Positions 41,705 through 53,347 of a stretch of DNA of 64,000 nucleotides are shown in pieces. Under the pieces are notes generated by a model. It made no database searches. It was not told the DNA's origin and saw only the letters and a list, made by a program, of their open reading frames with translations. The position numbers and the translations under genes are program-made. This DNA comes from Gaeumannomyces sp. JS-464 (Eukaryota > Ascomycota > Sordariomycetes > Magnaporthales > Magnaporthaceae): NCBI GenBank assembly GCA_002197995.1, contig NGZR01000008.1, positions 744,001 to 808,000 of the forward strand. Reading direction: 5' to 3'. Within the stretch, counting starts at the first letter, position 1, and each line of letters starts with the position of its first letter.

Positions 41705-42263
41705 GGTTATGAGCCCGGGTTGGAATGCTTCCAAAAATAGCTAAGTGCCTTCAAGTCACAAACACGTCTACAAAAGACCTGAACCAGCCAAGCTTTAAGA
41801 TTCTCACAGACACAGACCAGCCAAGGCAGTCACAGACCCTGACTGTAACACCCCCAAAGAATAAGAGGGCCCGGGTGTAACACCCCGCAAGATGGTTGGC
41901 CAAAAGGCACCGGCGAAACATTGGAAACAACCTGCCGGAAGGCCCGAAGGAACACAGGGAAAAAAGCAAGTCTGGAATCGGGCACACCGGAAGAAAAGCA
42001 AGTCCAATGCCGGGCAAGCCAGTCCTGTCAGACTTTTTAGCACCAAAGAAGGATTGTTCGTGATGTTGTTTTGATTTTGTCGCTTGTCCTTTCAACCTCC
42101 TTTTTGGGGCAAGCTCCCTTCCTTATGTAGCTCCTCTGGTGATCCTTTTAAGGTCCCTAACCCTGCTTGTGTCTCTGTTGCTATTCTTATCCGTACAGGG
42201 TTTCCAAACTCTGTCCCAGTCCTTAGGTGGCAATAATAAAATCTTTGCCACACTGGAGCCTAA
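41705..42263. other. Possible retroelement remnant
   Basis: A Lys/Gln-rich plus-strand ORF (41892-42074; GQKAPAKHWKQPAGRPEG) could be a gag-like remnant. Not identifiable. Confidence 0.25.
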
Positions 42264-42950
42264 GGGGCTGTTCTAGACTATTGGTTTTTTGGTTTTTTGG
42301 ACCCCCGGCCGGTTTTTTGGATAAGCGAGGATCGTTACAAGGGGCCCTGCAATAAAAAATGTACCTTTATAAATAGATTTTTTCTACTTTCAACCCCTAA
42401 CAAAAGTTTGCAAATAAATTTCCCCTTTAGGAGGTAGCAAAAAAAAGATTTATTATTATCTGGTCCTATTTGCACGCATTAAACCCTCGTGCCAGGCTTT
42501 TTACACGAGCCCGGCTTTTTACACGGGCCCGGCTTTTTACACGGGCCCGGCTTTCTACACGTTTTCGGCCTCCTACACGTGCCTGGCCTCCTACACGTGC
42601 CTGGCCCTTTTTGGCGCGGCCCTCCCTGGAGCGGCCCTCCTTGGGGCTCGAAATTTTCCAAGGTAAAAGCTCCTCGAAAGACGGGAGGGTGGCCGGCTTT
42701 ATATATTCAACGTGATAAAGCTCTGGTTAGGGGGTGGCAAAGGAGGTGGCACCGGAGGTGGCACCGGAGGTGGCAAAGGGGGTGGCCGGGGCTTGTGTTA
42801 ACGCGACTCGTTGGCTTGGGAAAAGATACTTCTGGCGGGTCTTGCGAAGGATCTTCACAAGGGTTCGCGAGGATCCGCAAACCGGTTTTTAAATGGTTTT
42901 CGAAAATAGTATGGAAAAACCAAAAAACCCGATTACCCTAGAACAGCCCC
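42264..42950. mobile_element. Harbinger-type non-autonomous element with minisatellite
   Basis: 687 bp with inverted ends GGGGCTGTTCTAGACTA and TACCCTAGAACAGCCCC; both arms then share GGTTTTTTGGTTTTT. Flanks are TAA on the left and TTA on the right, both fitting the TWA target. The ends resemble the MITE at 28140-28388. The interior holds minisatellites and no ORF of known type. Confidence 0.7.
42488..42606. repeat. 18-bp minisatellite
   Basis: Six to seven imperfect units of GGCTTTTTACACGGGCCC / GGCCTCCTACACGTGCCT. A 12-bp array (GGAGGTGGCACC-like) follows at 42732-42784. Confidence 0.85.
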
Positions 42951-43000
42951 TTAAGTTCTAACCTTTTGCCACTGGGGCATGGCCCTTTGGGATATAACCT

Positions 43001-45058
43001 TCAGTCCATTTTTAGGCTGACAAGATGGGCGTATTCCTTCAGGATCCACTCCAAGAACTCGTCCCATAGCTTTTTCCACTCGTTGTAGACTTTGGTGTAC
43101 TCGTCCTTGTCCAGACATGCGTGCTCCAAGCTCCATTCGATCAACTGGCGCCATCCGTGGAGGGTGAAGTCGTCCCTGCCGACAAAAACCTGGTAAAAGT
43201 CATGGGATAATGACGAACTGGAGAGATTTCCGTTAGATGTACACAAGCCACTGGAGAAATCAAGGAGGGTAAATACCTGAACAGCGTTCCGTTGTCGCTG
43301 CTGACTGTGCAGTGCACATTATTTGCCAGGAGGTTGTACATGGCATGGCCGCCGATCCTCGGCGTGAGGCCCAAGATTTCGTTGGAAATAGGGCAAACCT
43401 CGAGGCATATGTTCTGCTCCTTCATCTTCTCCATGATGTATGGATGCCTGGAAAGTGAAAATCCGTGCCCGATCCGCTTCGAGCCAAGCAGGAGCGCCTC
43501 CACGACGTTGCCGTCCGTGTCGGTCCCCATCTCCAGCGTCTCTCCGCAATGAAACAAAAACGGTATTTCCACGCCCTTGACCTTGCAATCGGCCTGGAAA
43601 TCGAGCAAGCTTTGCACGTGGTCCTTCAAAGGCCTTCCGGCGCCCTCTTGGCCGACGAGATCGAACCCTTAATGACAGCATTCGCCTGGTTAGTGGCGGC
43701 TTTCGTAGATTTAGAACCTTGGACATGGAGACCTACCAGCAATCATGTGGCCAATCTCGACCGAGCGCTTGAGTTCCAAGCACTCGTCCAGGCAGTCCTT
43801 GATGAGATTGTCGGGAAAAGATCTTGGGGTGCAGTAAATAACCTTGATTCCCTGGAAAAAAGGGGCCTCCAAGTCCCTCCTATTCTCAAGGAATCTAGTG
43901 CATTCATCTGTAATGATCTTCATGATTTCGTAGTTGTCATACAACCGCGTGCCGTCCGTTGACCAGACCTGGTTCGTGTGCATAAAGTTGGGTCGGATCT
44001 CGGCGTACTGGATGTTGTCGTCAACAAAGTCCTGTAGACACCGTTTAGTGTACTCCCGGTAGGCTGTCTCGTAGTTGAATAAGCCCTTTATCATCCTGGT
44101 CCGCCCATTAAACTTGGCCCAGGCACTGTCAGGGGCAACAACAAAAGCCAGGTCAGCATTTTTATGGAGATGCAGAACGTGTGCTGAGGGTCATTCGGAC
44201 TCACCCTTCCGCGGTCTGATGCACGCCGTGTGCCTCGTCTGCGTTGTAGACGAGCTTCCCCTCGAGCAATTCTTCCAGGTTCACTCCCGGGAACTTTTGT
44301 GGGAATTCGTCGCGAAAGTCTTTGTAATTCATCCACCGTATCTTGTCTGCCGGCTCCTCGCTCTGGTCGAATTCTTCCTTGTCGAACAAGTTGACCAGAA
44401 CCGGGGGTTTTGGCGGGTTCCCAATGATCTTCCTGGTCGGCGCGCGCTTCAGAATCCCCTTCTGCGGGGCTCCAGCCCGACCGCCGAGCTCTCCCCGGAT
44501 GGTAAACTGTATCTCACACTCGTAGAGGTCGTCTGGCTTTATTAGGGGCCTGTTGCTACCGATGTCCATCTTCTCCTGGTCCTTCGCCAAGCCCAGCAGG
44601 AACGACGCCTCGAGGCACGAGTTGAAGTGGATGTGCAGGTGCGCGCCCTTGGGCATCCTGCGAGCGACGCGAAAGATCTCGGTTTTGCCTACAATGTCCA
44701 GGTTGGTGAGGTGGTGGTCGCTGGGGTGCCGCTTGTGCGGCTGGTTTTGGTAGCCATGCCTGGGCGGTGCGCTCTCAAAGAGCTCCTTGTCTTTTTGTCG
44801 CAGCAGCTGCATGATTGCGTTCGCGGCGCGCTCTTTTTCGTCTGCCTTGGTGAGGCAGACAAAGTCGAAGGCCAGGGCCTGCTCCATCCGAGCCACACCA
44901 CTGCGGGCATTCTGGTACTCCTCCAGGGTTGTGATGGCGGCGTGGTTTTTTGGCGGCACGGCGCCGCTGCGCTGTTTGACGGCGCGCTCGAGGGCAGGAA
45001 GCGTGCTCCAGTTGCGGGTAACCACCGGCATGGCCGTAGCGTTGGCGGATCCGGCCAT
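43001..45058 (-). CDS. ADGF-type adenosine deaminase
   Basis: Minus-strand exons 45058-44205, 44125-43737, 43667-43277 and 43217-43001 give 616 aa; all phases fit. Introns use GTGAGT, GTAGGT and GTATTT donors with CTAAC-like branches. Zinc/catalytic motifs: KGAHLHIHFNS (HxH), IAGFDLVGQE, FLFHCGETLEMG (HCGE), and NVHCTVSSDNG near the end. This is the metal-dependent adenosine deaminase-related growth factor (CECR1-like) family, which converts adenosine to inosine. Animal members are secreted, but no clear signal peptide is seen here and an N-terminal region (residues about 30-130) precedes the barrel. The start at 45058 has a good ACCGTCATGG context. A TATA-like box lies about 190 bp upstream. 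It looks intact. Confidence 0.9.
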
Positions 45059-45246
45059 GACGGTGTCGTATTTGCGCTTCAATCTGTGGTCGGCTAATGC
45101 AGGGGCGGACCGTTTGTGCGTCGCCTTTTTGAGGGCTTATCTTGATGCGGTGATGATCCTGGACTGTGATGGGGATGGTGGGTGTTTCGGTCTTTGCGCT
45201 GCTCTCCCAGCTTGCTCTCTCCTTCCCGACAGTGGAGGGTTGTCCC

Positions 45247-45256
45247 TTATATATAC
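45247..45256 (-). promoter_or_regulatory. TATA-like box of the adenosine deaminase gene
   Basis: Minus-strand TATATATAAG about 190 bp upstream of the ATG at 45058. Confidence 0.45.
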
Positions 45257-45299
45257 TTACAGGAGGGGCTCCTCGATCGTGGCCGAGTTCTTTGTTAGC

Positions 45300-45929
45300 C
45301 TCTTAGGGGATGCAACCGGTTGAAACCAAGGCTCATTTGAAGCGGGTCGCCTGGTCGCTGCAACCGGCGCTGCGACGGGGCCAAGCGGCTATGGAGTGGG
45401 CTTGTTGGCTGCGCGCGGAAATTCTAACGATCATTTAGTGTCGCGTGGGCTTACTCACTTGATCCGCTGTGGCCGGGGTGCTGGATGGCCAAAAACGGCC
45501 CATTGCCAGGGTCGTTGGGGATAGCGTTTTCGGGAGTATAGGTTGGGGACAAAAGATCGAGCCAATCGGCTTTGCTAAAGCGGAGCCTTGCTGCGAGGCG
45601 AGGTTGATTTTGGCCAAGGCAGCCGCTGGCGCAGCTCAGAATGTGGCAAGGTGCAATGTCTCCCCTCGCCGAACACTCGGTATAACCTCCACTAATTAAC
45701 TGATTGAACTGGGTCCCATGGCGCACCCAGTGACTTTGTGTCACGATGTGGCATTTGAGCCCTTATTGTGCAGAATGTGTGTGAATATTAAGCTGGAGAG
45801 GAGAAGAAAGGTTGAAGAAAAGGGCGTGGCCGAAGGCCGCACCTTTATCCTGTCCTCCTTCCTTATCTAATCTCCAGCCAATCAGCTATCAACTGTATCT
45901 ACCACCAAAGGTGGTGTGCCATAACAGTC
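45300..45929. other. No supported gene
   Basis: Intergenic sequence; ORFs overlap on both strands without recognisable content. Confidence 0.3.
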
Positions 45930-47130
45930 ACGATTTTAACTGAGAATTAGCTAACGTTAAGCTCGAAGCGATAAAAATCCGTCCTCCAGCTTTCGACACA
46001 AATTATCCTACTGTCTCCAACGAGCCATGGTCTACTACTGCGTCTTTAGCTTTAAGGATTCTTAGCCGACCTCTCGACAGCGACATATCCTGTCGGTCTT
46101 AATACGGGAAATGCCACGCTTGGTAAGCCTTGATATGGAAGTTAATCATTTTTCTCATCATAATCGGACCGAATTCAGCGGAGCTGCTAACAGAGGATGG
46201 AGGAATCAATTTATGCAGGGGCTCGAGCTAAACTAGCATTTACGGGCATAACAATCTACTGTATAGGCAGGGATGTCGGCCTCGACAACGGGAAACCTGC
46301 CCGGAAGAGAGAAAGAGAGTGGCAATGCAAGCGGAAGCTGACGCGGCCTCTCGCTGCTTATCCTACGGAAAGGAGCTTATTTATAATAAATTGCAGTCCT
46401 AATTTCGACTCGATTCCCCGAATTTCGTAAACGCTAATCCACACCAACAGGATAAATCGTACGAGCATAAAGATTTAGGCTTTCGGTAATGCCGAAAATA
46501 GCAAAGATATTAATTATTAATTAAACGGTTAAACAATAATGTTCCAGCTATGCGTTTCCACTTCGCTTTTTATGTCTGCCTTAAGGATTTTTAACCGACT
46601 TTTCGACCGCCCTAACTAGCTTTAAAAATTCCGCATATCCTGTTAATCCTAATGCCGGAAATGGGCTCGGTAAGCCTTATTAGGGAAGTTGATTTTTTTT
46701 CTCATCATAATCGGACCGAGTTCAACGCATAAATGACACAGCCAGGTTAAGCAAAGGCTTAGGGGCTCTTTAAGCCCATTTCCATCCAAACTAAAATTTA
46801 CGGGTATATAGCCGGCATTGCACAAGGTAGGAACATTTGCTTAGGCAAAACTAAAAACCCGCATAAAGGAAAAAGGTGAAAGGCAAAGGAGGGCGGAGCT
46901 AAAGTGGCCTCCTGCTGCGTATCCTACGGGAAGCTTAGGAGCCCGGCAATGATAAGCTGCATCCTAATTTCGACTTGCCTGCTTTTCTTTTCCTTTTATC
47001 CGCGAGGCCTCCTTCGGTAATAAACGCGGTCCTATTGGATGGAAAAGGATGTCCCGCAAAAGATAGCAGGTTGTTAATAAACTAGACACGAGGAAAATGA
47101 AAAAAGGGAAGGCAAAAATGACGCGGCCTT
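45930..47130 (+). repeat. Diverged tandem repeat, family L, unit about 530 bp
   Basis: Two units offset by about 530 bp (for example TTAGCCGACCTCTCGAC near 46063 and TTAACCGACTTTTCGAC near 46592; TCATCATAATCGGACCGA near 46155 and 46702). Part of a third unit starts at about 47025 (TCCTATTGGATGGAAAAGGA). Related to 4680-5440. No coding content. Confidence 0.65.
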
Positions 47131-47942
47131 TTGCTCGGCGCATAATTGGTGCAACACATCTGTTTAAATAATAGCAAGGCAGACACGAACTTCTGGCGTT
47201 AATTAAAAACCGGAGGAAACGCTACAAGGAGGTTTGTAACTTTTTACAAATTAGATGGCTGAAACTCGGTATTGGAGGAGATAGTTTTTTTACAGTAAAC
47301 GGCAGAGGTGTTTTTGGTGGATCTAAAAATAACTAGCAAAGCATAGCTCGTTGCAGCAAGCAAGTGAGTTTTGTGAAGCTAAGAGAGGACGGATCTTAAT
47401 CGCTTCGAGCTTAAGGACAGCTAAAATTCCAAACCAAAATCGAAAATACAAAAAAATGGTTACTTGTTACCAGTTGCGCGTGGCGCTATGCTTATGGCTA
47501 GGTAGCTCGGCTAAAGCGCCTAGAAGGTCGTGTTTTACTCCAAAGCCGGCGCGCCTTGTGTCCGGTATTAAAAACCACGCTTTGAGGCAATGCAACCGTG
47601 GGAGTTTGGTAAAACCTTTGACCGCCTTCCGGCATTGACGGCTCGGGATGCTAAAAAGAACAGTCGAAAAATGGAACAAACTGTTATGGGACAGGATTAA
47701 CGAGAACCTGGGTGGCAGGGGCAGTGTTTCCCTATATCTTAAAGCGATAGAAAAGTGTAGAAATAACGACTTGATTTTGTTGAACAGTAGGAGGGAAAAG
47801 AGGATGAATTGGCACAGGTACGTTTGTTTAAAGTTGATGTTCGATGTTAATGGCTAACCTATCTCACAAGCGATTTTCGATGAGTGTACAGTCCAAAATA
47901 CAACTTCCCACGGCCTCGACTGGTGGCGAACCAAACAGGGCA
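47131..47942. other. Unresolved, one short basic ORF
   Basis: 47648-47857 reads MLKRTVEKWNKLLWDRINEN and more; basic, without a recognised family. Confidence 0.25.
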
Positions 47943-48444
47943 TTAAACTCTCTGAAATTGCCGTAACAGCACATTGACAACCAAAACCAGCAGGGCCATT
48001 TTAAGCAGCGTGTTGATGAGGACAAGCATGCAGTTGACCACGAAAGAGACCAGGGCAAGGCCGATGACGACGCTAATAAGGTTGAAGCGAGCGAATACAA
48101 TTGCTGTAGCGATTAAATGGGTTGTTAAAAATATAAGCAAGTATTTAAGTGATGATAATATAGATACGAAAAGCGGAAAGACGGTGGTTACAGAAATAAC
48201 AGAGCCTACCAATTCCTAGCTTTGAACCAACAATAATAAAAACAGTCCTGATTGCTTCGACAATCGCTATGGCATTGTAATGATGGGCTGCGAAGCTTGG
48301 AGTTCGAATGCTGCTGCCCTCGTTTGCTCCCATTGTGCAGGTCTGTTCTTGCTGCTGGGGTCCATGGTGCTGCATTATAAGTTTGCTATAGATAATTGGT
48401 GGGCGTAACAGTCCTTGTGCCTCGATTAGTTTGGAAAGCAACAT
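47943..48444 (-). CDS. Small membrane protein, two exons
   Basis: Minus-strand exons 48444-48210 and 48103-47943 give 131 aa. The 106-nt intron has a GTAGGC donor, TTTTAACAAC branch-like site and TACAG acceptor, and the frame is exact. The N-terminal half is polar (MQHHGPQQQEQTCTMGANEG). The C-terminal half holds two or three hydrophobic helices (FNLISVVIGLALVSFVVNCM; LLKMALLVLVVNVLL). A TATATAA lies only about 8 bp upstream of the first ATG, so translation may start at a later Met (IMQHHGPQ or MGANEG). No family recognised. Confidence 0.5.
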
Positions 48445-48499
48445 GACTTTATATATGTGCTAGACTCCGACTTTTCATCACAGGACTACCTGAACTCGC

Positions 48500-48735
48500 T
48501 GGCGGTCGTTGGAGGCCGTCAGAACCTAAACGCCCCCGCAGCTCCGCAACGCGCTGCGCCTCGACGCCCTCCACTAGTTTCTTCGGCTCGGCCGCGTCGC
48601 GCGTATAGTCAGCCGCCATGCCCTTGCGCCGGTTTAGCCCGACCTGCAGCTCCTCGACGGCCGCCTCGCGTGCGCCCAGCTCCTTCCTCAGGTACGCGAC
48701 CTCCTTGGTAAGCGAGTGGGTGACATCGATACCCC
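48500..48735 (-). pseudogene. Coiled-coil gene fragment
   Basis: A minus-strand open frame reads DVTHSLTKEVAYLRKELGAR then EAAVEELQVGLNRRKGMAAD, clearly coding-like and helical, but with no start; upstream it breaks (MMGKVVG lies in another frame). GC-rich, unlike its neighbours. A truncated exon of a larger gene. Confidence 0.45.
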
Positions 48736-48833
48736 ACCACCTTGCCCATCATGTCAGCCTAAAAACGGCCGTGGGGCAAATTCTCCACCAGAATGCTCGT
48801 GGAGTTTCTACAACCTTCTACAATCTTCTACAA

Positions 48834-49083
48834 CTCAAAGGTAAAGCGCCCCTCTCACTGGCCTGGTTCAGAACCCAGTGTATCGCCCCCCAGCCTTGAT
48901 AACAGCCTCCTGCAATGCAACATTGGAGCCTGCATTCGTATAGAAGTATTAAAAAGATTGATCTTTCTAGCGTTAAGGGCATAACAATCTGCCTTGCCAT
49001 CACTCAGATAATCTCGTTGATAGGCTGGGCTGCAGATGTATTGTCATATCCCTTAAGAATATTGCAGCTCTATTGAGCAAGTC
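48834..49083 (+). repeat. Dispersed repeat J, copy 2
   Basis: Near-identical to 31624-31870. Ends where pogo element 3 begins. Confidence 0.8.
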
Positions 49084-49679
49084 TAAGTCAGTGCACCCCC
49101 TGTCTGCGCACACCCCTATCTGCGCATGAAACGGCCACGTGGCCGTAAGTCGACACTACGGAACCGGCTTAAAGGGGCCGAGCCCACCAGGTTGCACAAG
49201 AAAAGCACCAACGGCTTTCCGCGGTGCAGGAAAAGCATCTGGCCCGTTGAGTGGCCGTGCAGGCGGCCCTAGGGCTCCACCCGAGCCACGGAGAGTTGCG
49301 TTACTTTGCGCAAGAGATCCTCGCCATCTCTGGAGACCCCCAGCCCCTCGGGAAGCGTTGGGTTGCCTGTTTTTTAAGACGGCATCCCGAGATACAAGTT
49401 CATAGGGGCAAACGAATGGAATCTGCCCGCGTGAAAAGCGCTACAACGGAGGTGATCAAAGGTTGCTAGCCCCGATTAGAGATCCCGGAAATCACGGCGA
49501 TTCCAGACCATTTGCGGTACAACGTTGACGAGGGCGGCCTACAGGAGGGGAAAACGGGCAACGGGCTCGTTTTAGGTCTCGCAGGGACCCGGCCGTTGCA
49601 AAGAAAAGAGCCGGGATCTCGTAGTTGGACGAGCTTTATCGAGTGCATCTCCGCCTCGGGCGTCAAACTACCTCCCCTC

Positions 49680-49997
49680 TGTTACGGCGTGGCGTGCCCT
49701 GCGTGCAGCTTGCCTCACGAAGGGTATGACCCTCTGTCAGAGGTGGCCTGGAGTCACGTGGGTGGCAACTGGTGCCCCACAGCTCTAGGCCTATGCACTG
49801 GCCCTAGTATTTTGGCCTGCGCGCGCCCTAGCCCGCGATCCAGTAGAGTAGCCAAGCAACAGCAACAATCACCAATCACTTTGGGTGCCTGTCGCCGCGC
49901 ACCTCCATCACCCTCCAATTGAGACAAAGTGCCAGCTTTGTCTTAGTCGACTTTTGACCTAGGTGGGTGGAGGCTCCCTAGTGCCGAACCCGTCACA
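49680..49997 (-). repeat. Short LTR-like element, family B, copy 5, nested in pogo 3
   Basis: Plus-strand ends TGTTACGGCG and CCCGTCACA with the perfect 5-bp duplication CCCTC (49675-49679 and 49998-50002). It interrupts the transposase between GVKLPP and the next conserved block. It is itself interrupted by a family A element; without that it is about 137 bp. Confidence 0.85.
49735..49910 (+). repeat. Short LTR-like element, family A, copy 3, nested in family B
   Basis: 176 bp from TGTCAGAGGTGGCC to CACCTCCATCA, perfect duplication CCCTC (49730-49734 and 49911-49915). It has an internal duplication of about 24 bp relative to the 143-bp copies. Confidence 0.85.
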
Positions 49998-50315
49998 CCC
50001 TCATCATTTAAGGGAAAACACCTGCAAGACCAATGGTTCCCTGATTGCAACGACTCTTTAACGTGTGGGAATTCACATGTACGGAAAACGGGTGGACTAC
50101 AGACCGTACTGCCGTTGAGTGGCTGCAAAAAGTCTTTCTCCCTCGCACCCGGCCGGATCCCCCTCAACCCCGTCTCCTGATATTAGATGGCCACGGATCG
50201 CATGTTACAAAGGCTTTTATGTATCTTTGTTACCAAAAAGACGTTTTTTTACTATATTTGCCCCCGCATTCCTCTCATATCCTTCACCCTGTCGATCTAT
50301 CTATCTTTTCACCTC

Positions 50316-52083
50316 TCAAATCCGTGTGCCCATCGCATAGTCCCATTCTTGCATAAACGCGTCTAGAAGCTCGTTTTCCAGTTTGGAGGATCCAAGTACC
50401 TTGCATCGTATATAGAACCAGCGGGACGCTTTCGTGTCCCAGATGTCCCGCGTATCGGTCTTGGCGGCAAGAAAACGAGCGCCCCTATCAAGGCAATCTT
50501 CAAGGCCTATCGTATTGGGAACATCGAGTTCGCGCTCCAGATGATTTTCGAGGGTTTCCCATTTGGATTTGAAATCGCGGAGCATAGCGCGCGTTAGTTT
50601 GCCTCCACTCTCGATGATCTTTTCAGCCAGCATAGGCTTGTCTCTTGATTCGAAGATGTGTTGGGTTAGCTTTTTGCTACGGCCGTTCAGTTCGCAGGGG
50701 TCGCTCCATTTTTCGATGCCTGTAAGACAGTCTTCCAGGTTCTTGGGCCGCCCGGCGTACCAAAGGAAGGGGGAAATGCTGGAATTGTTAAATAGCGCTT
50801 CCAATGCCGGCGGTAGCTGCGTCCCGCTAAAACGGATACGTTCGCATATGTAGGCAAAAGTTTGCAGATGAGCACTTTCATAAATGAAAGATTTACGACA
50901 TTTGCAAATTTGGCATTCGAGATAAACCAGTAAGTGGGCGAGGCTGACCGGGCCGGGACAATTCGAAGCCCAGGTTCGAATCTTATCTAAAAGTGATCTC
51001 CATTCGGAATAGTCGTTTGCATCGTAGGACCTTTTGTTTTCTTGTGTTTCGATGTCGACTTGACGTATTCGCGTCTGAACGATTTCAGAAAGGGAAGAAT
51101 GATCCGCAGAGTCGAGGATCTTCCTGACGTAGGAGGAGGCTACGACAGCTTCGAAAGGAATCATAGCCACCGTAAAAGGTTCTTTGCAACCGGAAAGTGC
51201 ATTTGCGTGTCGGACAATCATCTGCGCCGCAATTGGCGCGTAAACTGGTGGAATATTTGCTTCCATCATGGGCTTCCTAACATAATATTAGTTTTGTTTA
51301 CAGTAAATTATATAGCTGCAGTTGCTTACACCATATCTGTTAAAAACTGGGGAATATCTGAAACACATGTTTCAAGGGAAGTCCAGTATTTGGAGGGATG
51401 TTTTGGGCGAATGGAGATAGAGCCGGATTTAAACCATGACGGGTTAAGAAGAGTTTCTGCGTTTATCATAGGCCCGATCTGGCAAAGGAAAGTGCTAGCA
51501 ACTAGGATAGTTAGTAAATCAGCATAATTTCCAGTTCTACGAACATTTTCCGACCAGTTTAGATAAATGGGAATGAAACAAACTAACTCGTTGAAGCTGT
51601 AGAGTAATGAATGTCCCCGGCAGCGGCCCGCAGCCACAGAGCCGAACTTTGTTCGACTACTAGCTCAATATCTTTAAGGAAACGGGCGAAATCGGCGTCG
51701 TCGAGCAACGAATCGTCTTGAAAGTTTTTCCTTTGATGGCGCATTTTGTCTTTTGTCTTTGTCGTCACGATTTCGAGAAGGTCAATTATCTGTTGGATCA
51801 GGGCTTCAAATACAACATGTTGCTGCCGAATGTGCCAGTGTCCGTATCGCTTGCCCAGCGAATGCTTCTTCCGTGCCTCAACCGATTGCTTAAAGTCGTT
51901 GAGAATGAGCGAGAGCTGCTGCCGTTGAAGACTCGGGGCCACATTGGCAACATTTGAGTAGAGGATTTTTAGCGTCCATTGTCGGTACGGCTGACCAGGA
52001 AAGAGGGCATTAAACGCATTTCTTTCATGGTTTTTATATTTGAAATAGAGGTTGCTGCTGTTTTCGTTTGACTCCGATTCCAT
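50316..52083 (-). CDS. Unknown protein, 557 aa, 3' end next to a transposon
   Basis: Minus-strand exons 52083-51638, 51596-51330 and 51276-50316 fit one frame of 558 codons. Intron 2 (53 nt) has GTAAGC, an ACTAAT branch and TTAG. Intron 1 would be only 41 nt with a weak GTGGCT donor; a frameshift is the alternative. The ATG at 52083 has a GCCATGG context. The middle and C-terminal exon hold a Cys pattern (LECQICKCRKSF) and a helical end (LENELLDAFMQEWDYAMG). The last codons (TRI, stop) are read from pogo-derived sequence, so the natural C-terminus may be lost. No family recognised. Confidence 0.55.
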
Positions 52084-52309
52084 GGCATCTAAGGACCGTG
52101 GAAGGCGTTGACAAATAACGACCTCGAAAAGAGGAGAGATGGCGGCGCTAATGGATTGGCGTTGGCGTATGATAATTTTGGTGCCGCTAGCTGATGGCGG
52201 ATTGGAGGATGATGCGTGCCGGCGGTGTTGTGGATTGGTGCTGGTTGACGGTTGTCCAGCGGATAGTCGCGCTGCTCGTGCTGGTGGTGAGTTTGACAGT
52301 GCTGGCACT

Positions 52310-53265
52310 ACCGGCGGCGATACCTTTTTCCTTAAAATAAACCCAACTGTTAGGAGAATTCCATCAGGCGGCGAAGGGCATAGGCTAACTACCCCAGTTA
52401 ATCCTCATTAACCTCCAATATTTCGCTCTGCTACGGCCGTACTAACCGTGGGAACGACGCGGTGCAGTGAAAATCCTGAAAAAGCAAAATATTAGCGGGA
52501 GCCTTAGGTAGGCTAGGTTAGATGTCCCTAAGGAGGCCTGGCTATGTGCCCTTGTATAAATTTAACAGAACGTGACCCAACCTAACTAGCAAGTATAGAA
52601 AGAGCCGGGCATAGGCATTTTAAACTCGCCTTGGCAGGGATTTCCCATGTATGCGGATGTACAGCTAATGTGTAATGGGACAAAGAATCAACCCAGTAAA
52701 GTGCACGTGGCTCTGCTGAAAAATGTACCCAAAAACAAAAAACAAGATGCGGTGTCAAGGCCAGCAGGGGGTCTAATAAATGGTGGAAGGAAGAGATGTC
52801 GGATTGAAGCAAACGGCCTGCAGGCAGGCCATTAGTGATTTAGATCTGGGGCTGGAGGGCCGCTGACGTAATTTGGAGGATCAGATAAGGCCCCGAATGC
52901 AGTGACATGCGGGGCAATACAGTGCTAATTTGTTCCTGTATTTTATCAGTGCGTTTCTGGCATCTGGGAAAGCGGGGGCCAGGAGACTAGGGCCCGCATT
53001 TGAGCCAAAAATTGCATTTGAAGCGTCACAAATTGCTTTCCAAAACGCCGCAAGTGGCTTTCCCAGGCGTCACAAGTACCTTCCCCACTCCCTAACTGCT
53101 TCCTCCTGCCATACCCCCCGCTTTGGTATACTTAATATTGATCTCTTTGTAAATAGCTTCATTTTTATCTATCTCTTGCATTCCTACGACTTTATTTGGC
53201 TGTGCAGTCGCACTGCAAAGTTGGCTGGTTAAAATTATAGTAGCTGGAAATTCGTGGGAGGGGGC
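52310..53265. other. No supported gene
   Basis: 53033-53110 (GCTTTCCAAAACGCC, AAGTGGCTTTCCCAGGCG) resembles 56355-56430. No gene seen. Confidence 0.35.
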
Positions 53266-53287
53266 GGGGGGGGGGGGGGGGGGGGGG
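53266..53287. repeat. G22 homopolymer
   Basis: Uninterrupted run of 22 G, preceded by GGGAGGGGGC; could form a quadruplex or be an assembly-sensitive tract. Confidence 0.9.
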
Positions 53288-53347
53288 TGTGCATTATTTT
53301 GGAAGGTAATTTTAGCTTTTGTGGCAGTTTCTAAACCTTCAGCTCCC

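Larger units (their letters stand above)
49086..50330 (+). mobile_element. Fot1/pogo element 3, 3'-truncated, with nested insertions
   Basis: The left terminal repeat AGTCAGTGCACCCCCTGTC follows TA at 49084-49085. Transposase pieces on the plus strand: LGLHPSHGELRYFAQEILAI, VDEGGLQEGKTGNGLVLGLA, WTSFIECISASGVKLPP, then an insertion (49680-49997), then LLILDGHGSHVTKAFMYLCY and SHILHPVDLSIFSPLK. The first catalytic region reads VDEGG rather than LDECG. The element stops at about 50330, directly against the C-terminus of the next gene; no right terminal repeat exists. Confidence 0.85.

Noticed and set aside
42470..42941. Repeat proteins with ARLFTR or CKKPG units
   Set aside because: Translation of an 18-bp minisatellite in a non-coding transposon; no start or conserved flank.
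42264..42950. hAT element (8-bp duplication)
   Set aside because: No 8-bp duplication. GGGG-type ends with TAA/TTA flanks fit Harbinger better.
47648..47857. Basic ORF of 69 codons
   Set aside because: No homology or splice support; could be chance.
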